DNA of 6,232 bases from assembly GCA_041305385.1 (NCBI GenBank), contig JBFYLO010000064.1:1-6232 (forward strand). The letters are read 5' to 3'. This stretch comes from JAKAKT01 sp041305385 (GTDB lineage: Archaea; Micrarchaeota; Micrarchaeia; Burarchaeales; JAKAKT01). Made by a program: the position numbers and the translations under genes. Positions 1 through 5,326 of this stretch are shown here, in pieces. Every line of letters starts with the position of its first letter. The first letter of the stretch is position 1. Below the pieces are notes generated by a model. It worked only from the letters and a program-made list of their open reading frames with translations. It ran no database searches and was not told the DNA's origin.

Positions 1-47
1 AACTTTTCAGCACGTTTGCAAGCAACACAAAAGCGCGCCGAAAAGTT
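1..47. repeat. Stem-forming inverted repeat at the window's left edge
   Basis: AACTTTTC at 1-8 is perfectly matched by GAAAAGTT at 40-47, giving an 8-bp stem around a 31-base interior. Just inside it, GCACG (10-14) and CGCGC (34-38) could pair except for one central mismatch. The repeat touches the window edge, so the stem may extend further left. It could be part of a structured RNA, or the end of an upstream transcription unit on either strand. No gene is supported here. The pairing is read directly from the sequence; any function is unknown. Confidence 0.5.
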
Positions 48-50
48 CCA

Positions 51-120
51 GTCAAATGCTCGGCGAGCGCCCCCTGCAAGCCGCCGGTCTCTGACCGGCG
101 GTGGGCGCGAGCATTTTGAC
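51..120. repeat. Nested three-tier inverted repeat, possible structured RNA or terminator-like element
   Basis: Three stems nest inside one another. The outer arm GTCAAATGCTC (51-61) pairs with GAGCATTTTGAC (109-120) with one extra T. The middle arm GCGCCC (67-72) pairs perfectly with GGGCGC (103-108). The inner arm CCGCCGGTC (81-89) pairs perfectly with GACCGGCGG (93-101) around a TCT loop. About 26 base pairs form in 70 bases, with unpaired CCTGCAAG (73-80) on one side. It lies about 70 bases upstream of the TATA-like box of the first operon, so it is probably not in that mRNA. It may be the 3' end of an upstream transcript, a small RNA, or a palindromic mobile remnant. I do not recognise it as tRNA, 5S, SRP or RNase P RNA. 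Confidence 0.55.
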
Positions 121-187
121 ATTCAGCCAAACGCGAGCCAGGCCTTGTGCCGAGTTTGAATCATGGTTGGTCTCCCCCAACAGCAAG

Positions 188-199
188 CTTAAATAAAAA
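188..199 (+). promoter_or_regulatory. TATA-like box for the ATPase-led operon
   Basis: CTTAAATAAAAA resembles the archaeal TATA box (consensus near YTTAWATA) and stands out as AT-rich in a GC-rich stretch. Counting about 26 bases from its centre puts the transcription start near 218. That leaves a leader of only about a dozen bases before the ATG at 231, which fits the near-leaderless mRNAs common in archaea. The reverse strand of the same tract (TTTTTATTTAAG) could also act as a weak divergent TATA box, but nothing convincing lies downstream on that strand. Confidence 0.55.
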
Positions 200-230
200 C
201 ATCACCTATTCTATTCGGGGTTGTAAACTC

Positions 231-2030
231 ATGCCCGGCCTTACGTTAAAGAAAGAGCCACCAGACAATGTCACCAGAATCATCAAAACCGTAGTGGACA
301 ACGTCCTCGAGGGCGTTTCCGTAAAGGGCACAGGCAGCATCTCGCTACGGGAAATTCATGAGAAGCACTCGCCCAAGGTCACACAGGAGCACGTGGAGCG
401 CTGGGCAGGAATCCTCGTCTCCCACGGAATCGCGGCCCTCGAGCGCCCGGCCAACCCCCTCGATGCCCCGAAGCTTGCCCTCCAACACCTGCCTCTCGAG
501 CCGAAGGTTCCCGGCAAAAGGAGGATAATCTCCGAGGTCCTCGACTCCTATGACCTAACGCTCAAGAACGTTCCCGCCTTTGTGGAAATAGTCCGCGTGC
601 GCCACGAGTTCTCTCCAATGTATGTTCTCCACAGGCCGGAAATCGCCCCCGCAACAGCAGCCATACTGGACTCGATAAAACTCGAGCTGTCAAGGATGCC
701 CGAGATGAAGACAGAGGAACTCATAGACCCGAAGATGTACAACGCCGTCGAAGACAAATTCATTGAGGGCGCAAAGACGATGATTTCCCAGGCGTTCCCA
801 GGAATAACGCTTGACGACAAAGTCTTCCTAGCAGACATGCTAATCATCAACATGCTCGGGCTCGGAGACATCGACATACTGATGGCTGACAACTGGATAG
901 AGGATATAGCGATAAACAATGCAGATGACCCAGTTTACATCTACCACAGGAAGTTCGGCTGGCTCAAGACCAACCTGATAATCCTCGAGGAGAAACGCAT
1001 AAGGGAGATGTGCGAGTCAATAGCGAGGCGCATCGGCCGGCAAATCTCCAACCTCGCCCCGCTTCTCGATGCCCACCTTCTCACCGGGGATAGGGTTAAT
1101 GCAACCCTGCAGGCGGTGAGCCCGAAGGGCAACACAATCACCATAAGGCGATTCGCCCGCGTCCCCTGGACAATCGTGGACATGATCAACATCGGGAACC
1201 TCGGTTATGAGATGTCGGCATTCATATGGACTGCAATGCAGCACGAGATGAACCTCATGGTCATAGGGGGAACGGCGGCAGGGAAGACGAGCATGCTCAA
1301 CTCCCTGCTCTGTTTTGTCCAGCCCAACCAGCGCATCATCTCAATAGAGGACACCAAGGAGCTCAATCTCCCGCAGTATTCCCACTGGGTCCCGCTAATC
1401 AGCAGGCTCCCGAACCCGGAGGGAAAAGGGGAAATAACCATGCTCGACCTCATGATTAACTCCCTTCGTATGAGGCCGGACCGCATGGTGATTGGAGAAG
1501 TCAGGACCAAGCAGCAGGCAGAGGTCATGTTCGAGGCAATCCACACCGGACACTCCTGCTACGGCACTTTCCACGCCGACAACGCGGGCAGCGCCCTCAG
1601 GAGATTCACCGAGCCTCCGCTTGAAATCCCGTCTGTTGAAATGAGGGGCATGCACCTGTTCATCACCCAATTCAGGGACAGGAGGCGCAACAGGAGGCGC
1701 ACCACCCAGGTCGTCGAACTGGCGCCGTCGCTCACCTCCCTAGGCATAGAGCTCAACGTCGTCTATCGCTGGGAATCAAGGACAGATGAATTCGAGCAGG
1801 TGAACAACAGCATCCGGGTGTTCAACGAGCTTCAGGAGACGGCGGGATTCACTGAAAAGGAAATACAGCGGGACATGGATGAGAAGGTCATGATTCTCAA
1901 GTGGATGGTGAAGAATTCGCTCAATGACATGAACAAGCTGGGCGCAGTGGTTGCCAACTACTACCTGGACCAGGAGAGGGTCCTGAGTCTCATAAGGAAG
2001 GGCGCGACCATAAACCAGGTAATGGAGTGA
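231..2030 (+). CDS. Archaeal type II/IV secretion system ATPase (PilB/TadA/VirB11 superfamily)
   Basis: This is a cytoplasmic hexameric motor ATPase of the kind that drives assembly of type IV pilus-like filaments or secretion through an inner-membrane platform protein. Using the ATG at 231 (599 aa), Walker A is GGTAAGKTS at 346-354, the acidic Asp box is SIEDT with E373-D374, Walker B is RMVIGE ending at E423, and the His box TGHSCYGTFHADNA contains H441 and H448. All nucleotide-handling motifs look intact. Residues about 15-72 (ISLREIHEK...VERWAGILVSHGI) look like a winged helix, as in some DPANN homologues, and make the protein longer than typical archaellum ArlI/FlaI. The frame stays open back to a GTG at 147, but that extension would contain the TATA-like box, so ATG 231 is preferred. 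The KaiC-like gene begins 4 bases after the stop. No pilin or TadC/ArlJ-type platform gene is visible, so the exact machine (pilus, archaellum-like, adhesion or DNA uptake) is unresolved. The family call is very secure. Confidence 0.95.
   Translation: MPGLTLKKEPPDNVTRIIKTVVDNVLEGVSVKGTGSISLREIHEKHSPKVTQEHVERWAGILVSHGIAALERPANPLDAPKLALQHLPLEPKVPGKRRIISEVLDSYDLTLKNVPAFVEIVRVRHEFSPMYVLHRPEIAPATAAILDSIKLELSRMPEMKTEELIDPKMYNAVEDKFIEGAKTMISQAFPGITLDDKVFLADMLIINMLGLGDIDILMADNWIEDIAINNADDPVYIYHRKFGWLKTNLIILEEKRIREMCESIARRIGRQISNLAPLLDAHLLTGDRVNATLQAVSPKGNTITIRRFARVPWTIVDMINIGNLGYEMSAFIWTAMQHEMNLMVIGGTAAGKTSMLNSLLCFVQPNQRIISIEDTKELNLPQYSHWVPLISRLPNPEGKGEITMLDLMINSLRMRPDRMVIGEVRTKQQAEVMFEAIHTGHSCYGTFHADNAGSALRRFTEPPLEIPSVEMRGMHLFITQFRDRRRNRRRTTQVVELAPSLTSLGIELNVVYRWESRTDEFEQVNNSIRVFNELQETAGFTEKEIQRDMDEKVMILKWMVKNSLNDMNKLGAVVANYYLDQERVLSLIRKGATINQVME
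2024..2030 (+). promoter_or_regulatory. Ribosome-binding site for the KaiC-like gene, overlapping the upstream stop
   Basis: GGAGTGA contains the TGA stop codon of the ATPase gene and lies 4 bases before the ATG at 2035. It is close to the archaeal anti-Shine-Dalgarno complement (GGAGGTGA). The overlap points to translational coupling between the two ATPases and supports the 2035 start. Confidence 0.7.
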
Positions 2031-2034
2031 GCCG

Positions 2035-2733
2035 ATGGTCCAAACCGAAGAAGAAAAGGGTCAGCTGCAGAAGATAACGAGCGGCGTCGATGGCCTAGAT
2101 GAGCTGCTGGGCGGGGGGCTCATAAAGAACCGCTCGCTTCTCGTCTGCGGGCTTCCCGGCACTGGCAAGTCAACGTTCGCATTCCAGTTCCTCTGCGAGG
2201 GAGCGAGGCTAGGCGAGCCCGGGGCCTACGTTTCTTTTGACGAGGAGGAGGCCAAACTGATAACAAATGCCTCGCAGTTCGGCTGGGACATCGAGTCTTT
2301 CAAGAAAAAGGACCTCCTCCGGGTCCAGAAGGTCGGTGCGCTCGAAATTCAGCAGTTCGCTTCCCAGGAGAGCATTCTCCTCATAGAAATCATCCGCTCA
2401 ATCGGCGCCAAGCGCGTTGCAGTGGACTCCCTCACAAGCTACGAACTCCTCTTCAAGGAGGATTACGAGCGGATGCTCTACGTCAAGAGGCTTTGCGACG
2501 AAATATTGGGCCGAGGCTGCACAATGCTTGCGACTTCCGAGTCGATTCCCGGGAAACTGAGCAGGTTCGAAATCTCCGAGTTCATATTCGACTCGCTCAT
2601 TAAGCTCGACTTCGACCGCTCCTCGAAAACAGGCCGCACGCTTGAAATCATCAAGCACAGGGGAAGCCGCCACAAGCTCGGTCCGGTTCCCATGGAGCTT
2701 AGCGAGACGGGCCTGGCCGTTCGATCGCGCTAG
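2035..2733 (+). CDS. Single-domain KaiC/RAD55-like RecA-superfamily ATPase
   Basis: This 232-residue cytoplasmic protein has one KaiC-type domain. It opens with the family's ITSGVDGLDELLGGGL segment (14-29). It carries Walker A GLPGTGKST (39-47), the acidic SFDEEE segment (67-72) where KaiC proteins place catalytic glutamates, and Walker B RVAVDSLTSY with D131. It closes with the usual LEIIKHRGSRHKLGPVP strand-turn. All ATP-binding elements appear intact, unlike many ArlH/FlaH proteins, where Walker B is often degenerate. It directly follows the secretion ATPase and their translation looks coupled. By analogy with ArlH-ArlI it may bind, stimulate or gate that motor, which is inference. KaiC-like ATPases in archaea also serve in signal transduction and regulation, so a regulatory role is the main alternative. 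The ATG at 2035 is well supported by GGAGTGA 4 bases upstream. Confidence 0.9.
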   Translation: MVQTEEEKGQLQKITSGVDGLDELLGGGLIKNRSLLVCGLPGTGKSTFAFQFLCEGARLGEPGAYVSFDEEEAKLITNASQFGWDIESFKKKDLLRVQKVGALEIQQFASQESILLIEIIRSIGAKRVAVDSLTSYELLFKEDYERMLYVKRLCDEILGRGCTMLATSESIPGKLSRFEISEFIFDSLIKLDFDRSSKTGRTLEIIKHRGSRHKLGPVPMELSETGLAVRSR

Positions 2734-2747
2734 CAGGGTTGGTTCTC

Positions 2748-3875
2748 TTGAGAATAATCCAAGTGGTCCACGCTTTCCCTCCAGACATCGGGGGCATCGA
2801 GGCCCACGTCTTCAATCTCTCCAGGGAGATGGCAAAGAAGGGTCACGACGTTACGGTGGTCACAACCAAAACAGCAGGCGCCCCGGGCAGGGAGACGATT
2901 GACAACATCAAAGTAATCCGTTACTGGGCACTTCCCCTCCCGCTGTTCTCCTCAGTCCGCCTAATCCCATTCCTTCCCCTCCGCCTCGCCCTCATGAATG
3001 CCGACATATACCATTCTCACGGCTACGGCTCTACACAGCCGTTCTTCACGTCTCTCGCTGCCCTTCTTACACGCAGGCCATTCATATTCACAGTTCATGG
3101 ATATCCGAAGCTAAAGGGATTCGGCGCCCTGTTCAAGTGGTTCTACACGCAAGTTCCTGCTCGCGTCTTCCTAAGAATTGCAAGGAAGGTGATAACAGTC
3201 ACAGAGGCGACGATTCCAGACATCGAAAACGAATTCCCGCGAGAGAAAATAGTCACAATTCCCAACGGTGTCGATTTCGAACTCTTCAAGCCAACAACAA
3301 AACTGTCCTCCCTCAACTCGAACGCCATCGCCTACATCGGCCGCTTCGATTCCTACAAGGGAATCGACACGCTGCTGAGGGCGTTTGCAATCGTAAAGAA
3401 GGCGCAGCCGAATGCAGAACTCAGGTTGATTGGGAAGGATGAGGGAATAGCAGGCTCTCTCCACTCCCTTGCTTCCGAGCTCGGCCTGGACATCAAATTC
3501 TCCGAGGTTAAGCCTGAAGAAATGAGCAAGACCTACGACTCCCTCTCAGCAGTCGTTCTTCCAAGCAGATATGAGGGCCTGAGTCTCGTCATTCTCGAAG
3601 CCATCGCGTCTGCCAGGCCGATGCTCTCAACCCCGGTCGGCGCAGCCCCAAAGCTCTTCGGAGAAGTTTATAAGGAGGATGCGCCCAAGTTCCTTTTTGA
3701 GACAGGCAACCACCGCGAACTCGCTGGAAAAATTCTCGAAGTTCTTGGGAACAAAAAGAAGTATGAGGCAGTCTGCTCGCGCGCCAGGGAGGAACTGAAG
3801 AAAAAACATTCCTGGGGCGCAGCCGCGGACCAGACGCTCAGGGTTTACGAAGAGGTTCTCGGAACCGGGAAGTGA
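2748..3875 (+). CDS. Family 4 glycosyltransferase (GT-B fold)
   Basis: Predicted to transfer a sugar from a nucleotide-sugar to a lipid-linked, protein-linked or small-molecule acceptor at the cytoplasmic face of the membrane. With the TTG at 2748 the product is 375 aa and starts MRIIQVVHAFPPDIGGIE, the usual GT4 N-terminus with its glycine-rich acceptor loop (G15-G16). HSHG lies at 89-92, preceded by a hydrophobic, basic amphipathic stretch (about 60-82) that may touch the membrane. TIPNGVD ends at D176, the donor-site GRFDSYKG is at 198-205 (R199, K204), and the EX7E motif is E276 to E284. A second TTG at 2739 would add three residues, but AGGG would then abut it; 2748 leaves more room for a weak AGGGTTGG site. 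The gap to the KaiC-like gene is 14 bases and to the mutase 4 bases, so it is probably co-transcribed with both. Donor and acceptor sugars cannot be read from sequence. It may glycosylate surface proteins or glycolipids. Confidence 0.93.
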   Translation: MRIIQVVHAFPPDIGGIEAHVFNLSREMAKKGHDVTVVTTKTAGAPGRETIDNIKVIRYWALPLPLFSSVRLIPFLPLRLALMNADIYHSHGYGSTQPFFTSLAALLTRRPFIFTVHGYPKLKGFGALFKWFYTQVPARVFLRIARKVITVTEATIPDIENEFPREKIVTIPNGVDFELFKPTTKLSSLNSNAIAYIGRFDSYKGIDTLLRAFAIVKKAQPNAELRLIGKDEGIAGSLHSLASELGLDIKFSEVKPEEMSKTYDSLSAVVLPSRYEGLSLVILEAIASARPMLSTPVGAAPKLFGEVYKEDAPKFLFETGNHRELAGKILEVLGNKKKYEAVCSRAREELKKKHSWGAAADQTLRVYEEVLGTGK

Positions 3876-3876
3876 T
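3867..3876 (+). promoter_or_regulatory. Ribosome-binding site for the mutase, overlapping the glycosyltransferase stop
   Basis: GGGAAGTGAT includes the TGA stop of the glycosyltransferase (3873-3875) and ends 3 bases before the ATG at 3880. GTGAT matches the core of the archaeal Shine-Dalgarno sequence. The arrangement mirrors that at 2024-2030 and suggests coupled translation through the operon. Confidence 0.55.
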
Positions 3877-3879
3877 TGC

Positions 3880-5241
3880 ATGGCGAAATACTTTGGAACA
3901 AACGGCATTCGGGCGAAGCTCGACGTGATGACTCCGGAATTCGTTTCAAGAATGGCATTCGCATTCGGAATCTGGTGCAACCGCGGCAAGATCCTGCTGG
4001 CCCGCGACACCCGCGTCTCCGGCCCAATGCTCCACCACGCAGCAACCGCAGGCCTGTTCTCCGCCGGCTGCCAGGTCCTCGACCTCGGAATCTGCCCCGC
4101 CCCGACAGTCGAACTGATGGTCAAGAAGCTCAAGGCAGATGGCGGGATAACGATAACAGCTTCCCACAACCCCCCGGAATGGAATGCCCTCAAGTTCGTT
4201 GACAAGCATTCGGTGGCGGTCTCCTGGGAGCGGGGGGAAGAAATAGAAAAGATTTTTACAGACCAAAAAATTCAGAGGGCCGAGTGGAACAAACTAGGCT
4301 CGTCGACAAAATACACGCTAGCAATCGATGACCACATAAAAGAAATAACCGATTATGTTGACCTAAGAGCAATCCGCAAAAAGCACCCGCACGTTGTTCT
4401 TGATTGCGCCAATGGGACGGGCTCTCTCTTTGCCCCAAAGCTCTTCCGCGAGCTTGGCTGCAAGCTACTGACACTCAACGCCCAGCCCGATGGCTTCTTC
4501 CCAGGGCATAACTCAGAGCCAACGCCTGACAATCTCGCGGACCTGATTGCAGCAGTCAAGGCAACGGGGGCCGACATGGGAATCGCCTGGGACGGCGACT
4601 GCGACCGCGTCATTTTCATCGATGAGAAAGGAACCTACATCATCGGCGACAGGAGCTATGCCCTCTCAGTGGAAATCGCGCTCTCAGAAACAAAGGAAAA
4701 GAAGCCCAAGGTAGTCACGACAGTCGCAACCTCAGATACAATACGGGACATCGCCAGAAAGCACGGGGCCGAGCTCGTCTACACAAAGGTCGGTGGGCCA
4801 TACCTCGCAGAGGAATTGCTGCGCCACCGGGCTGTCACTGGCGGTGAAGAGGCTGGCGGAATCATCTGGCCAGTTCTTTCTCCAGGCAAGGACGGCTTCG
4901 CAACAGCTGCAAAGATTCTCGAGCTCGTCTGCAAAACAGGCAAGCCCCTCTCCAAGCTAATCTCCTCCCTTCCGGCTTACTACAACTCCAAGATCCGCAT
5001 TCCCTGCACAGCAGAACAAAAATACGCGGTAATAGACAGGATTCGCTCGCAACCTCTCGAAAAGGGCTTGGTGTCCCTAACTCTCGATGGCCTCCGCATA
5101 AACTCAAAAGAAGGCTGGGTCATCCTCCGCCCCTCGGGCACCGAGCACCTGGTCAGGATTTTCGCAGAGGCGAAGACCCCCGAGAAGGCGAAGGCGCTCA
5201 TGGAAAAATACGAGAAGAAAGTGAAGGCGATGCTGGGCTGA
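3880..5241 (+). CDS. glmM: Phosphohexomutase, probably archaeal phosphoglucosamine mutase
   Basis: An alpha-D-phosphohexomutase of 453 aa, the normal family length. It probably interconverts glucosamine-6-phosphate and glucosamine-1-phosphate, feeding UDP-GlcNAc synthesis; mannose or glucose phosphates are possible substrates. Four family signatures are visible: FGTNGIR (5-11); the phosphoserine loop TASHNPP with catalytic S95; the metal loop DGDCDR (D238, D240, D242); and the sugar-specificity loop GGEEAGG (321-327) followed by the phosphate-binding loop RPSGTEH (417-423). GGEEAGG is closer to archaeal GlmM (GGEENGG, from memory) than to the GGEMSGH of PMM/PGM or GGEQSGH of bacterial GlmM. 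Position 423 is His where Pro is usual after RPSGTE. The ATG at 3880 follows the glycosyltransferase stop by 4 bases with GTGAT upstream. Being last in the operon, it could supply activated sugar for the upstream glycosyltransferase. The superfamily call is secure; the GlmM specificity is moderate. Confidence 0.92.
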   Translation: MAKYFGTNGIRAKLDVMTPEFVSRMAFAFGIWCNRGKILLARDTRVSGPMLHHAATAGLFSAGCQVLDLGICPAPTVELMVKKLKADGGITITASHNPPEWNALKFVDKHSVAVSWERGEEIEKIFTDQKIQRAEWNKLGSSTKYTLAIDDHIKEITDYVDLRAIRKKHPHVVLDCANGTGSLFAPKLFRELGCKLLTLNAQPDGFFPGHNSEPTPDNLADLIAAVKATGADMGIAWDGDCDRVIFIDEKGTYIIGDRSYALSVEIALSETKEKKPKVVTTVATSDTIRDIARKHGAELVYTKVGGPYLAEELLRHRAVTGGEEAGGIIWPVLSPGKDGFATAAKILELVCKTGKPLSKLISSLPAYYNSKIRIPCTAEQKYAVIDRIRSQPLEKGLVSLTLDGLRINSKEGWVILRPSGTEHLVRIFAEAKTPEKAKALMEKYEKKVKAMLG

Positions 5242-5252
5242 CAAATGCCCAG
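5233..5252. repeat. Inverted repeat across the mutase stop codon
   Basis: CTGGGC (5233-5238) and GCCCAG (5247-5252) form a perfect 6-bp inverted repeat around 8 bases containing the TGA stop. It ends 4 bases before the TATA-like box at 5257. It could be a hairpin in the operon's 3' end, helping termination with the T-rich tract 27 bases on. It could also be an operator for a DNA-binding protein, perhaps the ribbon-helix-helix fusion encoded next. The pairing is seen; both roles are inference. Confidence 0.4.
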
Positions 5253-5256
5253 AACG

Positions 5257-5264
5257 TATTTAAA
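5257..5264 (+). promoter_or_regulatory. TATA-like box for the RHH-nucleotidyltransferase gene
   Basis: TATTTAAA is a good archaeal TATA-box match in an otherwise GC-rich gap. About 27 bases from its centre puts the transcription start near 5287, giving a leader of about 40 bases that holds the Shine-Dalgarno site at 5317-5322. The downstream gene therefore probably has its own promoter, separate from the four-gene operon. Confidence 0.6.
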
Positions 5265-5278
5265 CCTGTCCGGGGAAG

Positions 5279-5287
5279 TTCTTTTTT
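5279..5287 (+). terminator. T-rich tract, possible terminator of the four-gene operon
   Basis: TTCTTTTTT lies 38 bases after the mutase stop codon and is the clearest T-run between genes in this window. Archaeal RNA polymerase can stop at such tracts on the non-template strand. It coincides with the predicted start point of the next gene's transcript, so it may simply be an AT-rich initiator region. No stable GC hairpin sits directly before it. Confidence 0.35.
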
Positions 5288-5316
5288 CGTGGGGGGCGTT
5301 CGCCAAGCGGCTTCCT

Positions 5317-5322
5317 GGTGAT
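5317..5322 (+). promoter_or_regulatory. Ribosome-binding site that decides the start of the RHH-nucleotidyltransferase
   Basis: GGTGAT is a perfect complement to the archaeal 16S tail (AUCACC) and sits 4 bases before the ATG at 5327. An in-frame GTG at 5318 lies inside this motif and is thus better read as part of the ribosome-binding site than as a start codon. Confidence 0.7.
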
Positions 5323-5326
5323 TCTC

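Noticed and set aside
1..122. Minus-strand open frame starting at 122 and running off the left edge (begins MSKCSRPPPVRDRR)
   Set aside because: It runs straight through the nested palindromes, is arginine/proline-rich in the way random GC-rich DNA translates, and lacks a ribosome-binding site. The sequence to the left would be needed to rule it out fully.
147..230. In-frame GTG extension adding 28 residues to the secretion ATPase
   Set aside because: The stretch contains the TATA-like box at 188-199, has no ribosome-binding site before the GTG, and its residues look unlike the family. The ATG at 231 fits the promoter spacing.
1679..1702. Tandem copy of CAGGAGGCGCA within the ATPase gene
   Set aside because: It encodes the RRRNRRR stretch at a position where this ATPase family is normally arginine-rich, so it is explained by coding sequence.
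231..2733. Calling the two ATPases archaellum ArlI and ArlH
   Set aside because: Gene order is reversed relative to arl operons, no ArlJ, archaellin or other arl gene is present, and the motor has an extra N-terminal domain. The general superfamily names are safer.
3627..4205. Long minus-strand open frame spanning the glycosyltransferase/mutase junction
   Set aside because: It overlaps two clearly real genes with intact motifs and encodes no recognisable family; it is a by-product of GC-rich coding DNA on the other strand.
5290..5315. tRNA-like 5' half (resembles a Gln-type acceptor and D arm: TTCGCCAAGCGGC)
   Set aside because: No anticodon arm follows, no matching 3' acceptor strand of C residues is present, and the would-be T-arm falls in the coding start of the RHH fusion with a loop of the wrong size.
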